The notes beneath the pieces are model-generated. The model searched no databases. It was given only the letters and a program-made list of their open reading frames with translations, and was not told the origin of the DNA. 47,529 bases of DNA from Deltaproteobacteria bacterium (lineage in GTDB: Bacteria > Desulfobacterota > Desulfarculia > Adiutricales > Adiutricaceae). Position 1 is the first letter of the stretch. Each line of letters opens with the position of its first letter. Location of the stretch: assembly GCA_031265205.1 (NCBI GenBank), contig JAISCZ010000057.1, forward strand, positions 1 to 47,529, read 5' to 3'. A program made the position numbers and the translations under genes. Positions 26,354-36,157 of this stretch are shown in pieces.

Positions 26354-29305
26354 TTAGCTCATGGGACCCCGCTCAAAACAGTCCTGATAGAGTTCCGCGA
26401 TAATTCTGAGGGCGTCGCCGCGAATGGTCACGTCGCCCGTAATTTCTTCCCACCGCTTCACGGTCGCGGTGGACACGCTCAGTGTCCTGGCGAAGACCTC
26501 GCGGGTAGCGCCCATGGCCACGCGCAATTTCCTCACGAGGGGGCCGGTTACGCGGAAGGAGCCAACGGAAGGGGTTTCCGCCTCGCTCTCCGGGGCGAAC
26601 AAAAAATTGGCTTGAAACGGCTCCTCGGAAGCGTCCTCCCCAAATTCTCCGCGCGACGCGCTCGCGGGCGCCGTCGGGGGATTAGGGCGCTGGCGCGCTT
26701 TGGGGCCTGGGCGCGGGGCCTGGGCGGACGGCGCGGTGGGGGGGGAGGCGAAAAGAGATCCTAAGGCTTCGCTATCATTATCCGCGAATTCCGCGCGAAT
26801 CTCCGCCTCGGCCGCGCTATCCAGCGGCTCGTCCACCATGGCGAGAACGTCGTCCAGTAAATTATCGAGCCGCCACTTCACCCCTTTGGGGTCATTTTGG
26901 CTAATGGGGTCGCTGTCCCCGCGATCCTCTTCCGCGGCGACGCTCTGTCCCGCGACGCTTTCTTCCATGGCGCGCGGGGCCTTAGTCGCGCGCGGAGCCT
27001 TAGCGGCGCGCGGGGCCTTAGCGGCGCGCGGAGCCTTAGCGGCGCGCGCCGCGGGGGGAGCCGCGGCGGCGCTACCGTCATTTTCGGCGCTCTCGCCGTC
27101 GCTCTTTCCGCCGCCCGGAACGTGGGGGTCGCTAAAAAGATTCGAGGAAGCGCCAACGAGCGAGAGGTTCCCTTCGGAGCGCGAATCGCGCTCGCCTTTG
27201 GGTCGGCGTTTAGCGCCAAAAGAATACGGCGTGTCGAACCGCTTGTCATCCGCTGGGTCGTCGTCCAGATAATTTTCCCCGAGCGCGAACGGTTGGGCGT
27301 TTAAAGAGAGCAATTGCTCGCGGAGGCGTGGACTTACCTCGAAAAGGGGCTCGCTGTCTGACTTGTCTTTGGGCTCGCGCTTTAGAGGCGCCGCCCGCCG
27401 CGCCGCGCGCGGTCTTTTCGCGGGAAGGGTCGCTTGGGCGTCGAAAGAGGCCGCGTCGCGTGGGGAATCCGGCGCGTCTTGGACGGGGCTCGCGTCGGCC
27501 GCGTCGTCTTTCTCCGCGCGCGCGGCGCCAGTATCGGCGGACGCCGACCGCGTCTCCAGCGGGGCGACGGAATTTACCTCTTCCGCTTTCGCGTTTTGGC
27601 TATCCGGCGAGACGTTATAACGCTTTAAGGACGGCGTGATGGGATCCGCTTCCGCGAAAATGGGAAAAGACGCGTTCGCGTCGCGTCGCCATGAATCGCG
27701 CGCCCCTACGCCTTCCCCCGCCGCGGCGTCGCGGCTTGTCTCGGGCGCGGGCGCGTCATCGGAAGTTCCGTCCAAGCTATAATGTTTTTGCCCCACGCTC
27801 AAGCCGATAACCGTCGGCGCGCCCGTTTCCGCCTCGGCCACGGAGGAGACGCGCGGCGACGCGCTCCAACGTTCCGGCGCGGGCGCGGGCGTACGCTGGC
27901 TCTCCTTTTCGGAATAGACTTTTTCCACGTCCACGTTGATCCAACCGGAACTACGGCGCCTGGGGCTTTTGTTTTCACCGCGCGCGTTCCGCTTTTTCCG
28001 AGCGAGAGCGCTGTCGTCCTGGGCCATGTCGCCTTGGGAAAGGGAGCGAGGCAAAAGGGGCGAAGGGGCGCGAGGGAAAGACGCGGCGGCGGGCGCGGAT
28101 GGGGGAGTCTCTTCGCCGAAGAGGGGCGAGGTCGCTTTCCAGGAGGCGGAAAGCGTGGGAGTCGCCCGGGGCCCGGATGTTTCCCGTAATTCCGGAGCGA
28201 GCGGCGGAGACGCGGCGACCGCGGCTGAATTGAGCGGCGACGCTTGCCGCGCGGCCTTTCGCGGCGTCGAGGCGCGCGCCGCGGAGGGCTCTTCCGTCTC
28301 CCAGAACTCCGGGCTCGCGCTTTTCGCCACGCTTGGCGCCGCCGCCCACGGCTCCGGAGCGTTTAACTCTTCCGTTCGCGCGCTCGCGAGCGCGGTCTCC
28401 TGGGAATTGAGCCAATCGGACTGAGGGATTGGGGGGACGGTCGCCGGGGTCGGCTTCTCCGCGTCGCTCGCGCGCGCGCCCAAAATCTCCTCGCGCCCGC
28501 CCGCCGGGCTTTCGTCTTCCTGGCCGTCGGCCAGGCGACGGCGGCGAACGATGGAAGGCAAACTCTTTTGGAGCGAGGCTTTCTCTATCTCGGAAGGCCG
28601 TCCCAAAGCGTCCTCGGCCGCGGCTTTGTCTATTTCCGCGGGACGCCTTAAAGCGTTCTCGGGCGCGGAAGGCGATTGTTCCGCTCGCGTCGACCGGGCG
28701 GACAATAAGTCAGAGGGGTCAATTCCCCGTAAGGCGAAAAAAACGGAGGCGTCAGCGTCGAAGCGGCTGGCCACTCCAAAGATAGTGGCCACCATATGCG
28801 TGCAGATGTCTTGGGAATAATCGCAGTCGCAGGATAAGGACATTTCCTCAAAGCGGGGGAAAATCCCTTTCCGCGGATCCAAGAGTTCTCGGGCGTCGCT
28901 ATAGGAAAAATTTCCCTCGTGGATATCGCTTAATTTTTCGTAACGGGCGGTCAGGCGGCTTAGGACGTCCCGCCATCTTTCCGGGGACAGCGGGTCTATG
29001 TCAATGCTGACGCTATACAGAGACTCGCCCGATATTTTGGCGTCAACGCGCCCCGGATTTATCTCCAAGTGACAGATAGAGTTATCGCGGACGAGATTGC
29101 GTCCCCGCACCACGGATTTGGCGAACTCCCGCATATTGTCAAAATAAGCGCACCACGACCTAGCCCAAAAATATCTAGCTATTTTCCCGCCCGCCAGCCG
29201 CACCGGTTGAACGTTAAGCCCCACCCGCGCGAGTTCTAGCACCCTTTGCTCGGCCTTGGCCCTTTTGTTGACGACGGTTTCGTATTGTCTTCCTGGCTCA
29301 TTCAT
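26354..29305 (-). CDS. Large SWIM zinc-finger protein with C-terminal HTH domain
   Basis: A 983-residue protein starting at the ATG at 29305 (GAGGAG 6 bases upstream). Residues 1-210 are a SWIM-family module: a WARSWC region near 50 and the zinc motif CxCx(6)CxH as C159, C161, C168, H170, then a hydrophobic helix and FFALRG. Residues about 215-910 are low-complexity, rich in Ser, Ala, Pro, Glu and Arg, with a KAPRA tandem repeat. The last 65 residues look like an XRE-type helix-turn-helix (LRVAMGATREVFARTLSVSTATVKRWEE). SWIM domains bind DNA or protein and often pair with SNF2-type ATPases, but none is in the window. Function unknown; a DNA-binding scaffold is the likely reading. It ends across a terminator from cstA. 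Confidence 0.8.
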   Translation of the reverse strand: MNEPGRQYETVVNKRAKAEQRVLELARVGLNVQPVRLAGGKIARYFWARSWCAYFDNMREFAKSVVRGRNLVRDNSICHLEINPGRVDAKISGESLYSVSIDIDPLSPERWRDVLSRLTARYEKLSDIHEGNFSYSDARELLDPRKGIFPRFEEMSLSCDCDYSQDICTHMVATIFGVASRFDADASVFFALRGIDPSDLLSARSTRAEQSPSAPENALRRPAEIDKAAAEDALGRPSEIEKASLQKSLPSIVRRRRLADGQEDESPAGGREEILGARASDAEKPTPATVPPIPQSDWLNSQETALASARTEELNAPEPWAAAPSVAKSASPEFWETEEPSAARASTPRKAARQASPLNSAAVAASPPLAPELRETSGPRATPTLSASWKATSPLFGEETPPSAPAAASFPRAPSPLLPRSLSQGDMAQDDSALARKKRNARGENKSPRRRSSGWINVDVEKVYSEKESQRTPAPAPERWSASPRVSSVAEAETGAPTVIGLSVGQKHYSLDGTSDDAPAPETSRDAAAGEGVGARDSWRRDANASFPIFAEADPITPSLKRYNVSPDSQNAKAEEVNSVAPLETRSASADTGAARAEKDDAADASPVQDAPDSPRDAASFDAQATLPAKRPRAARRAAPLKREPKDKSDSEPLFEVSPRLREQLLSLNAQPFALGENYLDDDPADDKRFDTPYSFGAKRRPKGERDSRSEGNLSLVGASSNLFSDPHVPGGGKSDGESAENDGSAAAAPPAARAAKAPRAAKAPRAAKAPRATKAPRAMEESVAGQSVAAEEDRGDSDPISQNDPKGVKWRLDNLLDDVLAMVDEPLDSAAEAEIRAEFADNDSEALGSLFASPPTAPSAQAPRPGPKARQRPNPPTAPASASRGEFGEDASEEPFQANFLFAPESEAETPSVGSFRVTGPLVRKLRVAMGATREVFARTLSVSTATVKRWEEITGDVTIRGDALRIIAELYQDCFERGPMS
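26970..27041 (-). repeat. Four 18-bp tandem repeats in the SWIM-HTH gene
   Basis: Four units of the form GCGCGCGGGGCCTTAGCG (plus-strand view), alternating GGGG/GGAG, encode KAPRAA-type hexapeptides (basic, Ala/Pro-rich). The tandem array is length-variable by nature and looks like recent slippage or unequal exchange. Confidence 0.8.
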
Positions 29306-31070
29306 GCGCCACTCCTCGCTCGTCAAGCGGCCAACCGGCGGCCAACGCGCGGCGACGGCGCCAGCGCGGCGTATTTTTAGCTTTAAACGGAAAATCCATG
29401 GTTATCGCCATAAAAAAGAGAGGCTTAAGTTTCCTTGTAGGGAGGCGGCGCGCGTTTTCGCGCCGCGCTAAGGTTTTAAGGATCGCCCGCGCTCCGGGAG
29501 CGGCTCCAACGAAATAAGAGCGCTTTTCGCGAGAGGCTCGCGAAAGACAAGGCGATTTCGCGCGAAATATAGCCTTTTTAAAAAAATTCGCGTTCAGCGC
29601 GCCGTGAGGCGTCTTTAAAAAAAAATCTATCAACGCGTAGGCCCGTGTCTCCTTATGCCAATCTAACGTCTAATCCACCTTGTGGCTGACTCGCTTAACC
29701 GCGACGCGCGCGCTTAAGCGGAAAAACAATAACGCGCGCGAGTTTGCTGGCCGCGCCCGCGTTGTCTAAAATAACCGCTCTTTAGTGGATCGTAAGGACA
29801 GTAATATAGTTCAAGCGCGTTTTGAGGCGCGTTAATCGTTGGGGCGCCCGCCGCTTTACAAAAGTGGGCGACGAGAAAACGCTGGGGATAAAGGGGAACG
29901 CGAGAGGAAAGCGCCGCGAACGGGCTTCGCTCTTCCGCTCTCGCGTCACTATCCACTGGAAGGCGAAGGCCTTTGACCTCCTTCCCCGAGGATGGTTTTC
30001 TCTCCGCCGACTTTTAAGGAAATCGCGCGGCCACGCTCTTTGAAAATAGAAAAATACTTATAATTAAGGCTCCGTTACCCAGGATAAGAATATTTCCCAA
30101 AAATAGAACTCGTCGGACGCGCCTCTTTTTCCCCAGAGGAAGTTTGGCCTTCTCGCGAAATGACGCGTTTCCAAGGCGTATCCCAATAAAAGTTTTAACG
30201 GCCTTGAAATTGCCTCGCGCGCGAGAAAAGGAGTTAAAACTCTCGTCCAGAGCTTGCTAACAAATTTATAGCAAAATAAAAACTTAAAAACAATATTTTT
30301 TTTAGTGGAATTCCTTTTGACGGCTCTTTTTTTTGCCCTTTTTAGCCTAACGGCGAAAAAAAAGCCTTTCGCGCGGGTTTTTAAGAGTCGGAAAAAGCGA
30401 TTTCGCGCGAAATAAAGCGACAACCCCTCCGAAGGCCTCGGCGAGGGCCCTTATTAGCCTCAGGGGAGCCTCGCGTCCTTAGGTGGGAGAGGACGGGAGA
30501 GACAGCGGGAGATTTGACCCACCCCGCCAGGATTAGCCGCGCGTCCGCCGCGCCGCGCTTCCTTATCCGCGTCCGCGCCTTTTTTCCTAATTTAACGCCG
30601 CGACTCCTTGGGTCCCGCGCCCACCGCGCCTCCGCGAAGACGGATACCCTCGGCCCGTGGCCACCTACAGCCGGCGCGAGCCTTTTTGGGGGCGCGCGAA
30701 GGCCCAGAGGGGAACTTTAAGGCGCCTCGCCGCGCCCGCTTAATCCGGGGCCTCTCCTCGCCGCGCCTTCCGGCCCCGCCCACCAAGGCGGGGCGGCGGG
30801 GGAGCGTTTTGCTCTATTTATCCGTCGCGGCCCCCGCGAGCCCCTCCTTTAAAAAAAACGCGCGCGTCCCGCGCGAGCCAAAAGGAGAGGCGCGCGCCTC
30901 GCCCGAAGCCTTGGCGTTGACAATTGTCAATGTCAAAAGCCTTAAAATTCGCGAAAATGGAAGAAGCCTTAGGTGACCGGCGGGGGAAACGGCGCGCCGC
31001 CCGCGCGTCGCTCGAAACCTCCTCTTTACCCCAACCCCGGAACCCCAAGGTCAATTGAGGGGCTTAAGGC
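29306..31070. other. Long gene-free spacer
   Basis: About 1.76 kb between divergent genes. AT-rich patches (30050-30100, 30240-30320) alternate with GCGC-rich DNA. No open frame has protein-like composition, no tRNA-like fold is visible, and no repeat of other parts of the window was found apart from general CGCG richness. A perfect 14-bp palindrome is at 30917-30930 near the downstream gene. Confidence 0.6.
30917..30930. promoter_or_regulatory. Perfect palindrome, candidate operator of the PTS gene
   Basis: TTGACAATTGTCAA is a perfect 14-bp palindrome whose left half is a consensus -35 box. The best -10 candidate (TAAAAT at 30943-30948) is 20 bp from it, so the promoter itself is uncertain. 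It lies 140 bases before the PTS ATG. Overlap of palindrome and -35 suggests repression by a dimeric regulator. Confidence 0.45.
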
Positions 31071-33098
31071 ATGAAGTTTGTCGAACTGTTTACCCCCGCG
31101 AATGTCCTCATCGGCGAGAAACTGACCTCGAAAGCCAAAGTCATGGAGCGGCTCGTCGAGGCCCTGCGCGCCAGCGGAACGATAGCCGATAGCGATATTT
31201 TCCACGCGGCCGTTCTGAAAAGGGAAAGCGTCCATCCCGCGAGCGTGGGCAACGGGGTCGCCATCCCCCACGCGCGCTCGCCGGCGGTCCTCCAGGCGGG
31301 GATAGCCGCGATGGTCTTGGGCGAGCCTCAAAATTTTGACTCCAGCGACGGCAAGCCCATCGATCTGCTTTTTTTAATCGCTTCCCCCGACGATCCTGAA
31401 CTCCATCTTTCCCTCGTCTCAAGGCTCATGACTCTCCTATTGGAAAGGGGCTTCGCGGATAAACTCCGCCACGCCCAAAGCCCGAAGGAGTTTCTGGGAA
31501 TCGTCGATGGGGCGGAGAATTACCTCTTCGGCGGGGAGCCGCTCCATTGCCGCGACGTCGGCCTTTGGGCCTCGCGCCGCGCGGCCCAAAAGGCGACGGC
31601 GGAGGCGCCGGAAGAAACGGGCGCCGCGCCTCGCGACGCGCGGGCGCGCGCGTCCGACCCGGTCGGTCCGACCGCGCCTCGCGCTCCGCGAACGCCCTTG
31701 CTTCTCGCCGTCGCGGCCTCGCCCATGGGCGTCGCCCACGCCTTCTTGGCCGCCCAAGCCATGACGAAGGCCAGCCGGGAAATGGAGATTTCCTTGAGGG
31801 TGGAGACCCACGGGAGCGGAGGCGTCCGCGACGATCTGACGGCGGCGGAAATCAAGTTGGCGGACGCCATTATCGTGACCGCCGATCAAAAAATAGAAAT
31901 GGCCCGCTTTGACGGCAAAAAAGTTATTTTCGCCCCTATCGCCGACGGGATCCATAAACCCCATGAGCTCGTCCGCAAAGCCCTGGAGGGCGATATCCCG
32001 GTTTTCCGCGTCTCGCGGGCGGCGCCTTTCCGAAAATCGCGGCCGAGCGGCCCCATCCACCGGAACCTCGCGCTCGGGGTCAACCACGCGCTCCCCCTGA
32101 TCATGGGAGGCGGAATATTCATAGGCCTTTCCTTTTTGCTGGACGACCGCTCCCTCGCTCCCGGGACCTTGGGGCGCGACTCCCCTTTGGCGGCCTTTTT
32201 CCATCAGCTCGGGAGCGCCGCCTTAGCTTTCTCGCTTCCGCTGCTGGCGGCCTTAGTCGCTTTCGGCGTCGCCGGCTGGCCGGCCCTGGCGGTGGGTTTA
32301 GTGGGAGGTTCCCTGGCCCTGAGGGGCGACTTCGGCGTGGGCGCCGGCGGCGCGGGAGCGCTTTCCGGGGGCTTTCTCGCGGCCCTTTTAGCCGGGTTCG
32401 TGGCGGGATACCTGACGCGTCTTTCGCGAAAGCTCGCGCGGGCTTTGCCCCTGAGCCTCCATGGACTCAACCGCTCTCTCTTTTTTTCGCTCGTCGGCCT
32501 ATTTTTGATGGGGCTTTTCGCGCTCGCCCTCAATCCCCTCGTGGGTCTCGTCTCGAGCGCCAGCGCGCGCCTCCTTGCGTGGTCCATGGAAGGGACTTCC
32601 AAGATTGTCCTCGGAGCCCTTTTAGGCGGCATGACCGCCGCCGACCTGGGCGGCCCCGTCAATAAAGCGGCCTACGCCTTCGGCTTGGCTTCCCTCGCGG
32701 GCGGAAATTCCGAAGCGATGGCCGCGGTCATGGTCGGGGCCATGACTCCGCCGCTTTCCATCGCGGCGATGGCGACCTTTTTCCCCCAAAAACTCGTCTC
32801 CGCTGGGCGTAAAGGCGCTTTCGCCAACTATTTCCTCGGGCTCCTCGGCGTCGCCGAGGGCGCCATCCCCTACGCCGCGGCCGCTCCTTTAAGGGTCCTG
32901 CCCTCTCTCGCGAGCGGAGCGGCGGTGGCCGGCGCGCTCGCCATGGCTAGCGGCGGCGCCTTAAGCGCCCCTTACGGCGGAATCTTGCTCTTTCCCGCGG
33001 CGAAAAACGGGCTCGCTTGCCTCGTGGCCGTCGCCGTCGGCGCGCTGGTGAGCGTGTCTCTTATGGCTCTTTGTCAAAAAACGCGAAAAGAAAGCTGA
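31071..33098 (+). CDS. Fructose-type PTS protein EIIA-EIIB-EIIC with substituted EIIB cysteine
   Basis: A 675-residue fusion. EIIA (residues 1-150) is of the fructose/mannitol type, with its phosphorylated histidine H67 in NGVAIPHAR. EIIB (about 210-310) reads AASPMGVAHAF where the family has a Cys-Pro-Thr-Gly motif, so the phospho-accepting Cys is Ser217. EIIC (about 350-670) has several membrane segments, the GGPVNKAAYAFG and PPLSIAAMATF loops and EGAIPYAAAAPLR, where an Asp-Pro is usual. So the sugar-binding loop is kept but the usual EIIB chemistry is missing. It may act as a regulator or transporter of altered mechanism, or be a decaying gene. No EI or HPr is in the window. Confidence 0.85.
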   Translation: MKFVELFTPANVLIGEKLTSKAKVMERLVEALRASGTIADSDIFHAAVLKRESVHPASVGNGVAIPHARSPAVLQAGIAAMVLGEPQNFDSSDGKPIDLLFLIASPDDPELHLSLVSRLMTLLLERGFADKLRHAQSPKEFLGIVDGAENYLFGGEPLHCRDVGLWASRRAAQKATAEAPEETGAAPRDARARASDPVGPTAPRAPRTPLLLAVAASPMGVAHAFLAAQAMTKASREMEISLRVETHGSGGVRDDLTAAEIKLADAIIVTADQKIEMARFDGKKVIFAPIADGIHKPHELVRKALEGDIPVFRVSRAAPFRKSRPSGPIHRNLALGVNHALPLIMGGGIFIGLSFLLDDRSLAPGTLGRDSPLAAFFHQLGSAALAFSLPLLAALVAFGVAGWPALAVGLVGGSLALRGDFGVGAGGAGALSGGFLAALLAGFVAGYLTRLSRKLARALPLSLHGLNRSLFFSLVGLFLMGLFALALNPLVGLVSSASARLLAWSMEGTSKIVLGALLGGMTAADLGGPVNKAAYAFGLASLAGGNSEAMAAVMVGAMTPPLSIAAMATFFPQKLVSAGRKGAFANYFLGLLGVAEGAIPYAAAAPLRVLPSLASGAAVAGALAMASGGALSAPYGGILLFPAAKNGLACLVAVAVGALVSVSLMALCQKTRKES

Positions 33099-33392
33099 GG
33101 GCCGCTTGACGCGAAGGGAACCATGGGCCGTCGCGCTGACGGGGCTTTCCTTGAACGGAGGGAGGCGAGCCGCCGCCGGACGCGCCCGCGCTCGCCTTCG
33201 GCCAGTCCCGCGCTCCCGCCTTGAGCTTCTTCTGGGGGCTATGGGGGCTTCTTGAGTTTCTTGAAAGGGTAGAAAGAAAACGCGCCCGCGCGCGGCGCCC
33301 CCGTATTTCCCGCGAATCGCGCGCGAGCCAGGGCGGCCTCGCGCGCGAGCGGCCTCGCGTAAGGGCTTTTCGCTAATTTTTTCCAAAGGCGC

Positions 33393-34565
33393 TCAGAGCC
33401 GCGCCACCCCAGTTTCCCGGGCCGCTTGGATGACCGCGCCGGCCACGGCGTCTTTGACCCTTGGGTCAAAGGGCAAGGGAATAATGTGGGTGGGACTCAG
33501 TTCCTCCGGGGACATTAGGCCGGCGAGGGCCCTGGAGGCCGCCAGGAGCATCTCGTCGTTGATATCGGAGGCCCGCGCGTCCAGGGCTCCTCTAAAAATG
33601 CCTGGAAAAGCGAGCGCGTTATTGATCTGGTTAGGAAAATCCGATCTTCCCGTCCCCACGACCTTGGCGCCGGCCTCAAGCGCGAGCTTTGGGTCAATTT
33701 CGGGGATAGGATTGGCCATGGCGAGGACAATGGCGTCTTTGGCCATGGTCCGGACCATGTCCGGAGTCACTATATTCGCCCCGGAGACCCCGATAAAAAC
33801 GTCGGCCCCGCGCAGCGTCTCGGCTAAAGAGCCTTCGCTCCGGTTAGGGTTGGTCAGTTTGGCCAATTCTTCCTTGGAAGGGTTTAAGCCGCCCCGCCCC
33901 TCGTAAATGGCCCCCTGACGGTCGCAAAGGATCGCGTTTTGGAGGCCCGCGCGCGCCAGGAGTTTGACGATGGCCACCCCGGCCGCGCCCGCCCCCGAGA
34001 TCGCGACTTTGAGAGAGCCCATTTCTTTGCCCGCGACTTTCAGGGCGTTCGCGAGGGCGGCCAGGACCACCACCGCGGTCCCGTGCTGGTCGTCGTGGAA
34101 GACCGGAATGTCCAAGACCTCCTTGAGGCGCCGCTCAATCTCAAAGCAGCGCGGGGCGGAGACGTCTTCCAGGTTAATCCCCCCGAAATTTCCCGAGATT
34201 AGCCTCACGGTCTCGACTATCGCGTCCGGATCGGTGGTTTTAAGGCAGAGCGGATAGGCGTTTACCCCCCCAAAGGCTTTAAAAAGGACGCATTTACCCT
34301 CCATTACCGGCATTCCGGCTAAAGGCCCGATATCCCCCAGGCCCAAGACCGCCGTGCCGTCGGTAATCACGGCCACGGAATTCCACCGCCCGGTCAGCGC
34401 GAAGGATTTTAAGGGATCGTCCTGGATGGCTAGGCACGCCGCCGCGACTCCGGGGGTATAGGCCAAAGAGAGACTCTCTTTGTCGGCGACGGCCATTTTC
34501 GGGATAATGTCAAATTTCCCTTTCCATTCATAATGCGCGCGAAGGGATTCTTTTAAATAGTCCAT
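33393..34565 (-). CDS. Malic enzyme (NAD(P)-dependent, short bacterial type)
   Basis: Oxidatively decarboxylates malate to pyruvate. The ATG at 34565 gives 390 residues, the short-form length. Visible motifs: [39 protein letters not shown], the acid cluster of the metal site in [27 protein letters not shown], and the nucleotide-binding [10 protein letters not shown]. The C-terminal part keeps ANPIPEIDP and [11 protein letters not shown]. The frame is open 31 codons further upstream, but that extension is low-complexity. An extended -10 motif lies about 84 bases upstream. It is convergent with the PTS gene across 294 bases of featureless DNA (33099-33392). Confidence 0.95.
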   Translation of the reverse strand: MDYLKESLRAHYEWKGKFDIIPKMAVADKESLSLAYTPGVAAACLAIQDDPLKSFALTGRWNSVAVITDGTAVLGLGDIGPLAGMPVMEGKCVLFKAFGGVNAYPLCLKTTDPDAIVETVRLISGNFGGINLEDVSAPRCFEIERRLKEVLDIPVFHDDQHGTAVVVLAALANALKVAGKEMGSLKVAISGAGAAGVAIVKLLARAGLQNAILCDRQGAIYEGRGGLNPSKEELAKLTNPNRSEGSLAETLRGADVFIGVSGANIVTPDMVRTMAKDAIVLAMANPIPEIDPKLALEAGAKVVGTGRSDFPNQINNALAFPGIFRGALDARASDINDEMLLAASRALAGLMSPEELSPTHIIPLPFDPRVKDAVAGAVIQAARETGVARL

Positions 34566-34648
34566 GGAAGACGTGCCGCCTTTGGGTTGAGAAAAAAAAG
34601 AGGGGCGGGGCTCGCGAGAAGAAAAAGAGCCGCCGTGGAAATTTGCCG

Positions 34649-34657
34649 ATTTTAGCA
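34649..34657 (-). promoter_or_regulatory. Extended -10 element of the malic enzyme gene
   Basis: The minus strand reads TGCTAAAAT, an extended -10, 84-92 bases before the malic enzyme ATG. The same nine bases recur upstream of the FecCD and DUF808 genes. No good -35 is seen. Confidence 0.45.
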
Positions 34658-34815
34658 TATTTAGCTCAAAAGAGCCGCGGCGAGGAGCGAGGCGCGAGGC
34701 CGCGAGGCCTCGAGGCGGCGTGGCCCCGAGGGAGGCGACAGCGTGGGGAAAAACTAGTAAGCCGTTTCCGCGAAGCGGAAATGGGGGAACCCGCCCATTC
34801 CGGGGTGGCTTCCTC

Positions 34816-35640
34816 CTAGCCTGGGTGGGCCTTCCCGCTTGAAGCCTTTAAAAGGCTCGTCGCGTCGCGTGGAGGCGTCCCAGCTCGCCAAAAGCGGCTC
34901 TTGGCGACCCTCCATGGAAGTCGCGGAGCCCGGCGAAATAGAACCGCGTCGGGCCGCGATTTCGGTTTTAAAGCTTCCACGAAGTCGCGCCAAGAGCCCG
35001 CCGCGCTTGGGCGCGCGAGCGAAAGCGAGCGAGGGTCCCCAAAGGCGCCGCTAGAGGGAGGCGAAGTAGCCGCGCGAAACGCCGCCGCCAAAACGTCCCT
35101 GTTCTTGACGCTGGCGCGCCGATTCGCGAAAAAACCCTGTCGCGGCGATTCATCGCGCCCAACTCGCGAAAATAGGTCGCGACAGACATCCTCCGTCATC
35201 CCATCCTCATAGGGGAGGGGATGGTTGAACCGCCACGTGAGAATACCCGGCTGGTTTTGCCCTTCGGGCGCGAGCGGATATCTGGCGATGGATATGATCT
35301 TCCGCGCGGCGCCAAGATCCGCGTTGGAATAAAGCCCATCGTCTATCCCAGAAGCGGAGCCGAGATGGTCAATGAGTTCCATCATGCCGACATGGTCACG
35401 GGACGCCGTTATTTCTTTGGTTAATTTCGCCTCTTTGTCGAGATGTGGCTTTTTGGATCTTGTTCGCGCGGGAATTTTGGAGCCTTTTGGAATTTTGGAC
35501 AAAAGCTTGGCGCTCAACGCCTTGTTCCATTTCTTATCCACGTCATACATGGTCTTCCGCTCAAGAATATAGACATCACCGTTCTTTAGGGTGTTGTGGA
35601 CGATACGGGTTTTGCTCTCTCCATACGCTTTTGCGGACAA
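34816..35640 (-). pseudogene. Decayed IS1634-like transposase (N-terminal part)
   Basis: A TTG at 35640, with AGGAG upstream, opens a frame of 274 residues. Up to about residue 165 it resembles the N-terminal part of IS1634-type DDE transposases: GDVYILERKTMYD, a basic stretch, DHVGMMELIDHLG, IISIARYPLAPE and WRFNHPLPY. After VGRDESPRQGFFANRRAS the sequence becomes Arg/Ala/Pro-rich and no DDE catalytic motif is recognisable, and real transposases of this family are about twice as long. So this looks like a truncated and mutated remnant. Family assignment is from pattern only. It sits beside a hairpin at 35841-35890 and a repeat copy. Confidence 0.6.
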
Positions 35641-35840
35641 ATCTGTCGTCTCCTAATAGAGTACATATCATCAGAGCACGCGCTCTGTCACAAGGTCATG
35701 CCTAACTCATTGAAAATAGGCGATTAATTGAGATCTCACAGACCGTTGTCCAGGACTTTATCGTTTTGAGCGCGGATAATCAGACTTTCAGGTTAACAAT
35801 GAAAAAAATGGAATAATTCGCTTCCCTTTCAAAAATAGTC

Positions 35841-35890
35841 AGATATCGTACGCCTCACGCTTGTCAGGCGTCAAACGTCGCGCGATATCT
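35841..35890. repeat. Nested inverted repeat next to the transposase remnant
   Basis: AGATATCG (35841-35848) pairs with CGATATCT (35883-35890), and inside it ACGCCT (35850-35855) pairs with AGGCGT (35866-35871). It lies 200 bases upstream of the transposase start and may be an element end or a transcription terminator remnant. Confidence 0.5.
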
Positions 35891-35978
35891 TAGGCCCTCG
35901 GCCTTGAATCTCGTCTTTTCTCGCCGTCACTAAGCGAGATTTGCCACCTCGAGAGGGCTTTCGCCGTTAATTCCTTAC

Positions 35979-36046
35979 GGAGGGGCTAGGACGCGCTTAA
36001 ATGATTCCGATATCTCCGGCGGACGCCTCCACGACCGTCGCCATTC
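35979..36046. repeat. Diverged dispersed repeat, copy 2
   Basis: Matches 16212-16278 over about 67 bases with the shared words GGACGCGCT, AATGATTCC and CCATTC. No gene is assigned to either copy. Confidence 0.5.
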
Positions 36047-36128
36047 GCGGGACGCGCTCCGTCTCCGCGCCCTTCGGCGGACGCCACGATTTTATCGCTT
36101 TCCAGTGACTTAACGAACTCAGATTTTA

Positions 36129-36157
36129 GTCACCGTGGCGTCTCTCGCCACCGTGAC
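36129..36157. repeat. Perfect 12-bp inverted repeat
   Basis: GTCACCGTGGCG at 36129-36140 and its exact complement at 36146-36157 flank the 5-base loop TCTCT. There is no gene on either side and no U-tract, so it is not an obvious terminator. Confidence 0.65.

Noticed and set aside
26970..27041. 18-bp repeats as a CRISPR array
   Set aside because: Direct tandem units without spacers, inside an open reading frame; a coding tandem repeat instead.
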